DNA of 64,000 nt from JAHFUA01 sp963808725 (GCA_963808725.1 CAWEGO010000003.1:248001-312000), one strand, 5' to 3'; numbered from the stretch's first letter, positions 54,106 to 62,688 are shown. The notes: generated by a model not told the origin, from the letters alone. Translations and numbers: made by a program.

Positions 54106-56490
54106 ATGCCGCGGCACCGCGACGACATCTTCCTGCCGGTGTTCAAACCCTGGGATAAAGCCGCGATCACCAAAGCTATCGAGGAGGCCTATCAGGCCCT
54201 GCCGCCGATGTGGGACGTGGATGTCGAGGACGAAAGCTTCCGTATCCTGCTGAACGTCTTCCGCAACAAGCTGAGCGCCGGGGGATTTGTTCATGCGATT
54301 AAGCCTACTATCCCCGAAATTCTGGCCCTGCCGGAGAGCCTCACCTACCATTTGCGCAGCTACGACCCCGATTATCCCGGCTATGACTACGACGATGTGA
54401 TCGATTACGCGCATGCGGTCCCCGAGCTGGAAGCGCTGATGCGGCAGGCAATGATTCTCCACAACCGCTATCGCTGGGATCCGGCGACCAGCCACTGCAT
54501 CGAAGTAGGGAAACTCAAGCGCGACGATTACGTGGTCGCTTTCTACCCGCGAAACCAGGAAGTGCTGGAGTTCATCCGGCGGGTGAAAAGCCTGAAGAGC
54601 GGGCATCCGGAGCCGGCGCGACCCAAACCGTGCCGGCCTCCGACCCTGGCGCTGAGTCAGCCCATACGGCCCTACCCTCCGATTGATGTACGCCAGCGCT
54701 TCAAGATCATGCCCCGCCTGGAAGCCATCGCCGTCTATGAGGGCGAGATCCCCTGCACCAATGCCGACCTCATACGCAATCATGCCTACTGCTGGTCACG
54801 CATGACCGAATCCGAGATCTTCGAGAAGACCGGCATCGAGCGCCGCTGCTATACCGAGCTAAGGCTGGAGGAGATGGCGCTGCTGGCGGCCCGGGAGGCG
54901 CTGGCCAAGGCCAAGCGCCGGCCGGCGGAGATCGGGGCGGTCCTGTTTTGCAGTTGCACCAGCACCATGATCATTCCCTCGGTCGCCTGCTGGCTTTCCG
55001 GGGAGTTAGGTTTGATGCAGACCCACGCTTCCTGCGACATCGTGGCCGCCTGTGCAGGGATGCCCTACGGCTTTTCCGAGGCGGTGCGCCTGCTGCAGGA
55101 GGTCGAGCGGCCCATCCTGGTGGTGTGCGCGGAGAAGTTCTCCGACAAGATCGGGACGGTCCGCACCTCGCGCATGCTCTTTGGAGATGGCGCGGCAGCC
55201 GTCATAGTGGGCCCGGCTCCCGCCGGTGCCCCACCCGACATTGAAGTGATGCAGACCTACGCCAGCGGCCCCTGGTCGGAGGTGAACTCTATCATCTGGC
55301 CCAACCCGGCATTCGACAACAACCTTACCGTGTACGGGCCCGAGGTGAAGTCCCTGGCGGGGCGCTATTTGACGCAGATGATCGGCGAGCTCATTGCGCA
55401 GCCGCACCCCGAAGGCAATGGCACCGGCAGCTTGCTGGATGCCATCGAACTTGTGGTCCCGCACCAGGCCAACAAGAACATGGTTGCGGCTCTGGCCGAA
55501 GCTGCTGGGGTGGCGCCCGAAAGGCTTTACTTCAACATTCAGCGGGTGGGGAACGTCTCGGCGGCCAGTATTCTCCTGGCCATTCACGATGCTGTAGTGG
55601 AGGGGCGCATCAACCGCCCCATGCGGGTGTTCGCGCCCGGGTTTGGCGCGGGGGCGGTGGGCGGATACCTGGTCATGCGCGTGGACCCGGCTATCGTGTG
55701 CTGCGGCGTTCAACCCAGCCAGTCGGTGGAGGTGCAGCGCAACGGAGCGGCCTCTCTGAAAGGGAAGGTGGCGCTGGTTACGGGCGCGTCGCGCGGCATT
55801 GGCCGCGCCATCGCGCTCGAACTGGCCTACCGGGGCGCCGCCATTGCCATCAACTTCCGCTCCGACCAGGGGCACGCTGAATCCGCCGCCAAGGAGATCC
55901 GCGAGATGGGCGGCGACTGCATGCTGGTCCAGGGTGATGTTTCCAAGAAGGAAGAGGCCCGCCGCATCGTCAAAGAAGTCCTCGACAAGTGGCTGCACCT
56001 CGACATCCTGGTGAACAACGCGGGAATCACGCGCGACCGGACCCTCAAGCGGATGAGTGATGACGACTGGGCGGAAGTCATTGCCGTCAACCTGAATGGC
56101 ACCTTCTACACCACCAGCGCCGCGCTGCCGGCGATGATGAACCAAAGGTTCGGACGGATCATCAACATCAGCTCGGTGGTCGGCCAGTCGGGCGCCTTTG
56201 GCCAGGCTAATTATTCGGCCAGCAAGGGCGGCATCATTGCCTTCACCAAGACCCTGGCGCTTGAAGCCGCCCGGTACAACATCACCGCCAACGCGATCGC
56301 TCCGGGGTACACCTCCACCGACATGGTGCAGGCGATTCCCAAGGAGATCGCGGACAAGGTCAAGCTGACGATTCCGCTGGGGCGGTTTGCGGAGCCGGAA
56401 GAAGTGGCCAAGGCGGCCGCTTTCCTGGCCGGGGATGCCGACTACATCACGGGACAAGAGCTGAACGTGAACGGTGGTTTTCACATGTAG
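54106..56490 (+). CDS. 3-oxoacyl-ACP synthase III / 3-oxoacyl-ACP reductase fusion with novel N-domain
   Basis: About 794 residues. Residues 1-~205 are an N-terminal domain I do not recognise (DIFLPVFKPWDKAAIT, LRSYDPDYPGYDYDDVID). Residues ~205-535 are a KAS III: nucleophile Cys ~316 in IVAACAGMPYG, His ~452 in VPHQANKN and Asn ~482 in GNVSAAS. Residues ~550-794 are a FabG-type SDR with TGASRGIG, NNAG, and YSASKGG. KAS III condenses acyl-CoA with malonyl-ACP and FabG reduces the product, so one chain could do two successive steps. A second FabG gene follows 32 bases later. ATG 54106 has a weak RBS. Probably a dedicated lipid or acyl-chain pathway rather than housekeeping fatty-acid synthesis. 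Confidence 0.85.
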   Translation: MPRHRDDIFLPVFKPWDKAAITKAIEEAYQALPPMWDVDVEDESFRILLNVFRNKLSAGGFVHAIKPTIPEILALPESLTYHLRSYDPDYPGYDYDDVIDYAHAVPELEALMRQAMILHNRYRWDPATSHCIEVGKLKRDDYVVAFYPRNQEVLEFIRRVKSLKSGHPEPARPKPCRPPTLALSQPIRPYPPIDVRQRFKIMPRLEAIAVYEGEIPCTNADLIRNHAYCWSRMTESEIFEKTGIERRCYTELRLEEMALLAAREALAKAKRRPAEIGAVLFCSCTSTMIIPSVACWLSGELGLMQTHASCDIVAACAGMPYGFSEAVRLLQEVERPILVVCAEKFSDKIGTVRTSRMLFGDGAAAVIVGPAPAGAPPDIEVMQTYASGPWSEVNSIIWPNPAFDNNLTVYGPEVKSLAGRYLTQMIGELIAQPHPEGNGTGSLLDAIELVVPHQANKNMVAALAEAAGVAPERLYFNIQRVGNVSAASILLAIHDAVVEGRINRPMRVFAPGFGAGAVGGYLVMRVDPAIVCCGVQPSQSVEVQRNGAASLKGKVALVTGASRGIGRAIALELAYRGAAIAINFRSDQGHAESAAKEIREMGGDCMLVQGDVSKKEEARRIVKEVLDKWLHLDILVNNAGITRDRTLKRMSDDDWAEVIAVNLNGTFYTTSAALPAMMNQRFGRIINISSVVGQSGAFGQANYSASKGGIIAFTKTLALEAARYNITANAIAPGYTSTDMVQAIPKEIADKVKLTIPLGRFAEPEEVAKAAAFLAGDADYITGQELNVNGGFHM

Positions 56491-56522
56491 AGGTTCGTGC
56501 ACTTGCAGACGGGAGCAATCGA

Positions 56523-57290
56523 ATGCAGGACGCCAATGGACATGGAGCAAGCTCACTGAAGGGCAAAGTGGCGCTGGTCACCGGCGCGTCGCGCGGCATC
56601 GGACGCGCCATCGCCGTCGAACTAGCTCGCCGCGGCGCCGCGGTAGCCATCAACTTTCGTACTGATGCTGCCCATGCGGACGCCGTGGCCAAAGAAATTG
56701 AGGAGTTAGGCGGCGAGTGCCTGCTGGCCCAGGGAGACGTCTCCAAGAAGGAAGAAGCGCACCGCATCGTCCAAGAAGTCCTGGACAAATGGCAACGCCT
56801 CGACATCCTGGTGAATAACGCCGGGATCACGCGCGACAGGTCCATGCGGAAGATGACGGAGGACGATTGGACGGAAGTCATCTCCGTCAACTTGAACGGC
56901 ACCTTCTATTGCACCAGCGCCGCCGTGCCGGCGATGATGAAACAGAAGTTCGGGCGCATCATCAACATCGCCTCGGTGGTGGGCCAGGCCGGTGCCTTCG
57001 GACAAGCCAACTACTCCGCCAGCAAGGGCGGCATCATCGCCTTCACCAAGACTCTGGCGCTCGAGCTGGCGCGCCACAACATCACCGCCAATGCCATCGC
57101 GCCGGGATATACCTCCACCGAAATGGTGGCCGCCATTCCCGAGGATGTGGCCGCGAAGATCAAGTCCAAAATTCCACTGGGGCGATTCGCGGAGCCCGAA
57201 GAAGTGGCCAAAGCCGCGGTTTTTCTCGCTGCCGACGGCGACTACATCACCGGCCAGGAGCTGAACGTCAACGGGGGCGTTTACATGTAA
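56523..57290 (+). CDS. 3-oxoacyl-ACP reductase FabG-like SDR
   Basis: 255 residues, short-chain dehydrogenase with LVTGASRGIGRAIAVEL, NNAGITRDRSM, the catalytic Ser in IASVVGQ and YSASKGG. Very close in sequence to the SDR half of the preceding fusion, so the pair arose by tandem duplication. NADPH-dependent reduction of 3-oxoacyl thioesters is the family activity. Same operon as the fusion. Confidence 0.9.
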   Translation: MQDANGHGASSLKGKVALVTGASRGIGRAIAVELARRGAAVAINFRTDAAHADAVAKEIEELGGECLLAQGDVSKKEEAHRIVQEVLDKWQRLDILVNNAGITRDRSMRKMTEDDWTEVISVNLNGTFYCTSAAVPAMMKQKFGRIINIASVVGQAGAFGQANYSASKGGIIAFTKTLALELARHNITANAIAPGYTSTEMVAAIPEDVAAKIKSKIPLGRFAEPEEVAKAAVFLAADGDYITGQELNVNGGVYM

Positions 57291-57392
57291 TCGCGGTTCG
57301 GGCAGCCTGACGGCAGCCGTCGACCCAAGCCGGAAATCTCCGCTTTCCATGCCATTGGATGAAACTGGAGAACCTGCAGAACGGGGTGGAGC

Positions 57393-57863
57393 ATGTCAGC
57401 ACAACTCGCCTATCAACCGCCGCCCGGGTCACCATTGGAGCTGGCGCCGGCGTTAGAACAACTGGGGACCGCGGTGGTGAGCCCCCGCGGAACTATTTTG
57501 TTCCAGCAAGGACAGCCCCCGAGCGGCGTATTTGTGGTGCGCAAAGGGAAGGTGCGGCTCTTGCGCATTAGTGCCGACGGGCAACGCATGAGTCGAACCG
57601 TGGGGCCGGGTCACATCCTCGGCCTGCTGGCCACGGTTTCCGATCAGCCCTATCTCAAGACAGCGGAGGCGGTGGAGGATTCCGAGTTCGTGTTGGTTGA
57701 CCGCAACTGCGTCATGGGCCTGCTGAACCGCCGCACCGATTTCTGGTTGCAAGCGGTTACCGTCATCAAGGACGAAATGAAGCTGATACGAAAGCGGGTA
57801 ACGAACTCGAACCCGAAGAAGGTAGCCGGGAAGGCTAGAGAGGCCGAAGCCAGCACTGGTTGA
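57393..57863 (+). CDS. Cyclic nucleotide-binding domain protein without HTH
   Basis: 156 residues from ATG 57393. A CRP/FNR-type beta-roll (GTILFQQGQPPSGVFVVRKG ... GHILGLLATVSDQPY) followed by the start of the long dimer helix, then it stops; the DNA-binding domain of CRP is absent. It could be a regulatory partner rather than a transcription factor, or a shortened CRP. Lies 100 bases after fabG on the same strand. Confidence 0.78.
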   Translation: MSAQLAYQPPPGSPLELAPALEQLGTAVVSPRGTILFQQGQPPSGVFVVRKGKVRLLRISADGQRMSRTVGPGHILGLLATVSDQPYLKTAEAVEDSEFVLVDRNCVMGLLNRRTDFWLQAVTVIKDEMKLIRKRVTNSNPKKVAGKAREAEASTG

Positions 57864-58291
57864 GGTCGGCACGTGAGCTTCCCAAGATGGACACTGAGGG
57901 AGCAGTGTGCACCAATGCCGATTGCCACTACGACCTGTCGAGCGATTTACCGTCAAGTGTGCTTGAGGGGCTGGCCTTCCAGAAGCTCCCTGACCAGGTA
58001 AGGCTGACCCTCGTGCTGTCCATCTCATGGATGGTGCAGATGTCGAAATGGTTGAGTGCGGACGCAGCGCGTGCTTCACGCCTTAAAGCGCTCGAGCGCG
58101 TTTGGATCTAGGGCAACGTCCAGCGGGAAAAAAATTCAAAGCTTCCACAGCGCTTCAGACGGGAATCGATGCGAAATAGTGCGCTCAACGAGCTGTGCTG
58201 TTACTGGGAGGTCGGTGCACGCATAACTGTGGCGGGAACCCACGGCGCGTTATAAGCTTGCGGGTTTATATCTCAAGCGAGGATTCGTGCT

Positions 58292-58443
58292 GTGAGCACT
58301 CACAACTACGACCTGGTGGTGATCGGTGGCGGTCCGGCGGCATCTCCGCCTTGAGACTCGATGTCCGTGCCCTGCGCCCCGGTTCTCGCCGACCGCCCGG
58401 AAGGGAGCCCTCTCTGTCCGCGGTCAGGAAGATGTCCCGTTAA
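58292..58443 (+). pseudogene. Chimera of a flavoprotein 5' end and a Fis-type gene 3' end
   Basis: GTG 58292 begins THNYDLVVIGGGPA, the Rossmann FAD-binding start of a pyridine nucleotide-disulfide oxidoreductase, and breaks off. From 58343 the DNA is homologous to 51117-51217, the end of the Fis-type gene, in a different frame. The combined reading frame stops at TGA 58354. Both parts are remnants. Confidence 0.7.
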
Positions 58444-58464
58444 ACCGAAGCGTGCGGCTCCTCG

Positions 58465-58662
58465 TTACTTCGCCTGCTTGGTTCCTTCGTCCGGCGGCTT
58501 GCTCTCGGACGTTGGCTTGTCGTCTCGCACTCCCTGCCTAAACGATCGAATCCCGTCCCCCAGACTCTTGCCGATTTCACCCAGCCTTTTCGGGCCAAAC
58601 ACGAGCAGCGCGATCACCAGAATGACCAGCAGTTGCATCGGTCGGAACAGTCCCTCGAACAT
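58465..58662 (-). CDS. tatA: Twin-arginine translocase subunit TatA/E
   Basis: 65 residues from ATG 58662. A short N-terminal stretch, one transmembrane helix (LLVILVIALLVF), the FGPKRLGEIGKSLG hinge and amphipathic helix, and a charged tail: complete TatA architecture. It forms the pore of the Tat pathway for folded proteins. No tatC adjacent. The gene is intact although surrounded by remnants. Confidence 0.87.
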   Translation of the reverse strand: MFEGLFRPMQLLVILVIALLVFGPKRLGEIGKSLGDGIRSFRQGVRDDKPTSESKPPDEGTKQAK

Positions 58663-58682
58663 TACGGCCTCCAAAGGCAATT

Positions 58683-58837
58683 CTACGCCCGTCTGAACAG
58701 CGGCTGCGTTTCCCGCTGCAACAGCACCCATAGGCCGTACCTGCCGAGCGCAGTGCCGAACGGGACGCTGAACAGGTGGATCACGGACAGGATGATCGTC
58801 AGTAGAGGATGCCAAGAATCTTGACGTGCTGTTCCAT
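58683..58837 (-). pseudogene. Internally deleted small membrane protein gene (copy 1)
   Basis: Starts MEQHVKILGILY at ATG 58837, then a frame change joins it to LTIILSVIHLFSVPFGTALG and YGLWVLLQRETQPLF, the C-terminal helix and end of the same family. The middle membrane segments are missing, so this is an internal deletion of a ~120-150-residue membrane protein. The N-terminal end also occurs at 62625-62688. Confidence 0.65.
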
Positions 58838-58917
58838 GAGAAGCTGACCCGGTCGTGGGCATTGTAGCGTGGGTGCTACAATGCCGCCGCTGCAATTATC
58901 CAAGCCATAATCTCCTC
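58801..58917. repeat. Dispersed intergenic repeat, copy 1
   Basis: About 115 bases nearly identical to 62652-62775, covering the first codons of the MEQHVK gene, its RBS and the palindrome in front of it; copy 2 has seven extra bases in the palindrome loop. Confidence 0.8.
58859..58884. promoter_or_regulatory. Palindrome in a divergent promoter region
   Basis: Perfect 10-base arms GCATTGTAGC and GCTACAATGC with a 6-base loop. Both directions contain TACAAT, a good -10 hexamer. Preserved with a longer loop at the second copy near 62710-62745. Likely operator or bidirectional promoter. Confidence 0.5.
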
Positions 58918-59028
58918 ATGTGCGGGCGCTATCGACTTTCGCGTCGAAAGCAAATTGTTGAAGAGTACTTCGCCAGCGTGTCCCGGGGGGAGGAAGACTG
59001 GAGTCCCCGCTACAACGTAAGAGCCTGA
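58918..59028 (+). pseudogene. Truncated SOS response-associated peptidase (SRAP/YedK) gene
   Basis: MCGRYRLSRRKQIVEEYF ... DWSPRYNV is the N-terminus of SRAP/HMCES proteins, whose Cys2 crosslinks to abasic sites in DNA. After 34 residues homology ends and a TGA follows at 59026. RBS (TCTCCTC is its complement-like context) is weak. About 85% of the gene is missing. Confidence 0.7.
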
Positions 59029-59053
59029 GCAGAGTACGAAGGAGCTATTCACA

Positions 59054-59314
59054 ATGGACCCAGAAGTAAAGACAGCACTTGCCGAACTACGTTCTGGCAT
59101 CATTTCAGTCGTGACAAAACTGGAACTTGAAATCACCGTTCTCCAGTACGCGCTTCTTGACAAAGAGCCGATGGACTCGGATCGTTTCGCCAAACTTCAA
59201 GATGCTGTGAAGCTTGACGTGGAATTGCTGAAAGTCATTAGAAACTGGGTTCACCGAGCATTGCCGAAAGCTCAATGGACTTTCTGTCTCGCCATTTCAG
59301 TTGGGAACCATTAA
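59054..59314 (+). CDS. Hypothetical helical protein
   Basis: 86 residues, mostly helical and acidic: ELRSGIISVVTKLELEITVL and RFAKLQDAVKLDVELLKVI. Protein-like composition; no family recognised, no membrane segment. It lies in the remnant-rich region and could itself be a partial gene. Confidence 0.45.
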   Translation: MDPEVKTALAELRSGIISVVTKLELEITVLQYALLDKEPMDSDRFAKLQDAVKLDVELLKVIRNWVHRALPKAQWTFCLAISVGNH

Positions 59315-59388
59315 CGCTCGGGAATCGCACCCGCGTTGCTGGATTGAGAATCCCGCCCGCCTTGGTCTATCCAGCGGGAGGCAAGCAC

Positions 59389-59583
59389 ATGGCGCGTATC
59401 AGTGACAGGGACAGGAGTCCGTTCGAGGAAGCTCACAACCCGCTGGATAAGTTCACATACACCGAGCAGGTCAGTATCGGGAAGTTGGCTGTGGCCTTAA
59501 AACGACAACAGGAATGCCTGCCGGAGTTAGCGCGAATCCCTCCGGCGCGAAACGAGCTATTTAAGCAGCCTTACTGCCACTAG
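59389..59583 (+). CDS. Hypothetical protein
   Basis: 64 residues: DRSPFEEAHNPLDKFTYTEQ then LAVALKRQQECLPELA. Plausible small soluble protein with GGGAGG about 10 bases before its ATG, but no known family. Confidence 0.35.
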   Translation: MARISDRDRSPFEEAHNPLDKFTYTEQVSIGKLAVALKRQQECLPELARIPPARNELFKQPYCH

Positions 59584-59742
59584 TCGGGGCGACCACACTG
59601 CAGAGGCTGTACAAATCGAATACGTGCGCAATCTCGGCGGGACTCGGGCTCGCCCACGGCATAATTTCTGTCTTCTTGGTCAGAAGCTGCACACCGCAAA
59701 TGATACACTCAGTCCGCAATAAAACCACATTCAGGAGCCACC

Positions 59743-60051
59743 TTGAACATCCATCAAATCGTTGCAGAACTAACAGCCGAACGCGACCGTATCGACCGCG
59801 CAATCGCGGCAATTGAAGGTCTGAATTCGGATGGGCGCAGGAGAGCAGGCCGTCCGCCAAGGGTGATGCGCAAGCGCCGCACATTCTCTGCCGCCACACG
59901 GGCAAGGATGGCCGCCGCCCAGCGTGCCCGGCGGGAGAAGGTGAAGGCAGCCCGAGCCTCCAAGCCGGCGCGGCGGATGAGCCGAGCCGCACGGAAGAAG
60001 ATAGCTGCTGCACAGCGTGCCCGGTGGGCAAAGGTTAAGGCGCAGCAGTAG
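59743..60051 (+). CDS. Small basic DNA-binding-like protein (GRPPR family), copy 1
   Basis: 102 residues, start TTG with AGGAG six bases upstream; homologues start at the same residue with ATG. N-terminal helix ELTAERDRIDRAIAAIEGLN, a GRPPR AT-hook-like motif, then a Lys/Arg/Ala-rich tail ending RRMSRAARKKIAAAQRARWA, histone H1-like. Likely binds DNA without strong sequence preference. Paralogues at 62782 (whole) and 52933 (truncated). Confidence 0.7.
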   Translation: MNIHQIVAELTAERDRIDRAIAAIEGLNSDGRRRAGRPPRVMRKRRTFSAATRARMAAAQRARREKVKAARASKPARRMSRAARKKIAAAQRARWAKVKAQQ

Positions 60052-60074
60052 TCCAGAAGAACATGGACCGTACA

Positions 60075-60350
60075 TCAGCCCGAGCGTCGCGAGACCTTCC
60101 GGAGGACAGTCGTGGAATAGGAAGTGAAGGGCTGCTTCCTGATCTCGAAGCCCCATGCTTGTAACAGAGACTCGGGGATAAACTTGGAGTCCTTGTTCCG
60201 CCGTGCCCACTCCCGCAGACGCGTGGAGTGCAGGTACTGGTCAGGCTGGAGCTTGAGTTCCTTCACTGCCTCCTCAAACGAGGTTAGCGTAGGAACTACC
60301 GGGTCGGACGGCACCGGCTGACCCCACATTGGATTGCCCCTTCTACCCAT
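60075..60350 (-). CDS. Small conserved protein, copy B of a duplicated gene
   Basis: Up to 91 residues; conserved core from MWGQPVPSDP to LLQAWGFEI. It shares about 95% DNA identity with copy A at 15128-15313. The C-terminal 18 residues differ from copy A, so the ends of the duplicated segment lie there. No family recognised; predicted helical, possibly a DNA- or protein-binding module (LREWARRNKDSKFIPE). Confidence 0.55.
   Translation of the reverse strand: MGRRGNPMWGQPVPSDPVVPTLTSFEEAVKELKLQPDQYLHSTRLREWARRNKDSKFIPESLLQAWGFEIRKQPFTSYSTTVLRKVSRRSG
60143..60328 (-). repeat. Dispersed duplication, copy B
   Basis: See the matching segment at 15128-15313; the two are 45 kb apart, same orientation, without indels. 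Confidence 0.8.
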
Positions 60351-60392
60351 ACTTCACCTTCACTTTGTGTGCGACTTCTTAAGTCGGAAACG

Positions 60393-60596
60393 CTATGCTT
60401 CGTAGGAAAGCAATACCATTTCCGCTGCCTGTTCCCGCAGAGAAATTAGTGATTGATATGCGGCTGAAGAGTACCACCTATGGACAGCCTCTTTGTCTGG
60501 AAAGCGGATGACGACTATGCCTGAGTGCGAGTGTTCACCTGCAAGGACTGCCACTTTCTTTCCTCGAAAAACAAGCTCAGCACCCCATGGCTCCAA
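60393..60596 (-). pseudogene. DUF1330-type protein missing its N-terminus
   Basis: 67 residues match the C-terminal two thirds of a DUF1330 (dimeric alpha-beta barrel) protein: EPWGAELVFRGKKVAVLAGE, VVIRFPDKEAVHRWYSS and AYQSLISLR. Upstream, the in-frame sequence is open for only five more codons to a TGA, and the usual first ~30 residues are absent. TTG 60596 could start translation but would give half a domain. Confidence 0.6.
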
Positions 60597-60625
60597 AGTA
60601 GCTGGAACATCCGGCTTTCACTAGA

Positions 60626-62656
60626 GTGACCGGCTATACATCGGAGGAGGTTCTAGGTAAGACACCACGGACCCTGAAGTCCGGCAAGCATGACGTCACC
60701 TTGTACGACAATTTGTGGAAGACGATCCTCTCAGGCAAAGTATGGCAGGGAGAGATCACGAATCGCCGCAAAGACGGCAGCCTCTGCGTCGAGGAGACGA
60801 CCATTACTCCGGTTCGTTCCGCGGACGGCGAGGTCAGCAATTTTATTGGAATTAAGGTGGACGTCACGGAGCGCAAGCGAGCGGAACTTGTCTTGCGGGA
60901 AGCGGAGGAACAATACCGCACCATCTTTAAAGAAAACACCATAGGAATCTGCACCAGCACGGCCGATGGACGCTACCTGAGTGTGAATCCCGCCTTCGCG
61001 CGCATCTTCGGTTACGACTCCCCAGAGGAGATGCTGGCCCGTGTCAGCAACGCCGCGCAGGTTTATGTTGACCCCAGCCGCCGTCGTGAAATCGGCCGCC
61101 AGTTGCGTGAGCAAGGCAAGTGTGAGAATTGTGCATTTCAAGTCTATCGCAAGGATGGCAGCAAGATCTGGCTGCGGGCGAGCGTGCGGGCGGTGCACAG
61201 TGCCGATGGCAGCTTGCTGTACCACGTTGGGGCGGCTGACGACATCACGGAACACAAGCTGTTGCAGGAGCAGTTCCGATACCAGGCCTACTACGATGCC
61301 CTCACGGGTTTGGCGAATCGGAGTCTGCTCCAGGACCGGCTAGCCAAGGCGATGGCCACTGCTCGCCGGAGCAGAGAAAAGGTCGCATTACTGTTCCTTG
61401 ATCTCGATCGTTTTAAGACCATCAATGATTCTCTCGGGCACTCGGTCGGCGACCTGCTTTTGAAAGAGGTTGCAGAGCGCCTGAAGAAGTGGTCGCGCGA
61501 ACAAGACACGGTGGCCCGGTTAGGCGGCGACGAGTTCGTGGTGGTGCAGACCGCCATAAAAGACACAGCCGATGCTGCCGTCGCCGCCGATCGGCTCATG
61601 AAGGCGATGAGCGCGGAGTTCACGGTCCAAGGCCATCTGCTCAGCCCCAGTTGCAGCCTCGGGATCAGCGTGTTTCCCGACCATGGCACCGACGGCGAAA
61701 CCCTGCTCAAGAACGCCGACGCCGCCATGTATTGCGCCAAGGACAATGGCAGGAACAACTTCCAGTTCTTCACCCAGGATATGCACGGTCAGGCTGTGGA
61801 GCGGCTGACCCTGGAGAACAGCTTGCGCGGGGCGCTCGAGAGGGAAGAACTTTTCCTGGAATATCAGCCGCAAGTGGACCTGGCGACGGGAAGGATCAGC
61901 GGGGCAGAAGCTCTGCTCCGCTGGCGCCACCCGGAACTGGGTCTGATCCCACCCAGCAAGTTCATACCGATCGCGGAGAACAGCGGACTGATCATCCCTA
62001 TCGGCGAATGGGTGCTCAGGACTGCCTGCGCTCAAGCTCGGCAATGGCAAGACGAGGGCCTTCCCGCCCTACCGGTTGCGGTGAATGTGTCAGTGGTTCA
62101 GTTCCGCCAGGACCGCTTCCTCCAGGTCATCACGAACGTGCTGGACGAAACCGGTCTCCCCCCGCAATACCTCGAACTGGAGCTTACGGAAGGCCTATTC
62201 CTCTCCAACTCAGATGTAATGCTATCGATGCTGCAGGAGTTAAAAGAGAGGGGGGTGAGGCTGTCCATCGACGATTTCGGGACGGGATATTCCAGCCTCA
62301 GCTATTTGCGGCACTTTCCAGTCTACAAATTGAAAATCGATCGTTCGTTTGTGCAATCCATGACGGCGAATCAGGATGACGCTGCCATCACCAGCACCAT
62401 CATCAACATGGGCAGGAGCCTTAATCTCACGGTTATTGCTGAAGGCGTCGAAAATGAGGAACAAATGTCTTTCCTGCGCGCCCATGGTTGTGACGAAATT
62501 CAAGGGTACTACTTCAGCCGGCCCTTGGCTGTGGCCGATTTTACCGACAAGGTGCGGAGCACGTTATTGGCGTTGGTCCCGCAAGACCTGGACCCATTCC
62601 AGGAAGATTTCCCCGGGTTTGCGGCGGCGACGCCCAAGCCGCCAATGACGAAGTAG
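60626..62656 (+). CDS. PAS-PAS-GGDEF-EAL protein, 5'-truncated
   Basis: 676 residues from GTG 60626. The first PAS domain enters mid-way: the in-frame codons just upstream read PAFTRVTGYTSEEVLG, and a TAG precedes them, so its N-terminal part is lost. A second PAS follows (YRTIFKENTIGICTS), then GGDEF with intact RLGGDEF and an I-site RxxD (REQD) five residues before it, and EAL with GAEALLRWRHPELG and DDFGTGYSSLSYLR. Both c-di-GMP synthesis and breakdown motifs are present. The C-terminal residues run into a remnant gene on the other strand. Output may feed the three PilZ proteins of this window. Confidence 0.85.
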   Translation: MTGYTSEEVLGKTPRTLKSGKHDVTLYDNLWKTILSGKVWQGEITNRRKDGSLCVEETTITPVRSADGEVSNFIGIKVDVTERKRAELVLREAEEQYRTIFKENTIGICTSTADGRYLSVNPAFARIFGYDSPEEMLARVSNAAQVYVDPSRRREIGRQLREQGKCENCAFQVYRKDGSKIWLRASVRAVHSADGSLLYHVGAADDITEHKLLQEQFRYQAYYDALTGLANRSLLQDRLAKAMATARRSREKVALLFLDLDRFKTINDSLGHSVGDLLLKEVAERLKKWSREQDTVARLGGDEFVVVQTAIKDTADAAVAADRLMKAMSAEFTVQGHLLSPSCSLGISVFPDHGTDGETLLKNADAAMYCAKDNGRNNFQFFTQDMHGQAVERLTLENSLRGALEREELFLEYQPQVDLATGRISGAEALLRWRHPELGLIPPSKFIPIAENSGLIIPIGEWVLRTACAQARQWQDEGLPALPVAVNVSVVQFRQDRFLQVITNVLDETGLPPQYLELELTEGLFLSNSDVMLSMLQELKERGVRLSIDDFGTGYSSLSYLRHFPVYKLKIDRSFVQSMTANQDDAAITSTIINMGRSLNLTVIAEGVENEEQMSFLRAHGCDEIQGYYFSRPLAVADFTDKVRSTLLALVPQDLDPFQEDFPGFAAATPKPPMTK

Positions 62657-62688
62657 AGGATGCCGAGAATCTTGACGTGCTGTTCCAT
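62625..62688 (-). pseudogene. 5' remnant of the MEQHVK membrane protein gene (copy 2)
   Basis: ATG 62688 begins MEQHVKILGILYFVIGGLG and then merges with the antisense of the EAL gene's end. Only the first ~20 codons and the promoter side survive. Confidence 0.6.

Noticed and set aside
53900..54173. Minus-strand frames before the KAS III-FabG gene that might be a transposase end
   Set aside because: No DDE, HUH or other recombinase motif and no terminal repeats found.
57887..58111. Open frame starting MDTEGAVCTNADCHYDLSS after the cNMP-binding gene
   Set aside because: Composition is fair, but no RBS, no family and a location in the remnant region; not enough to call a gene.
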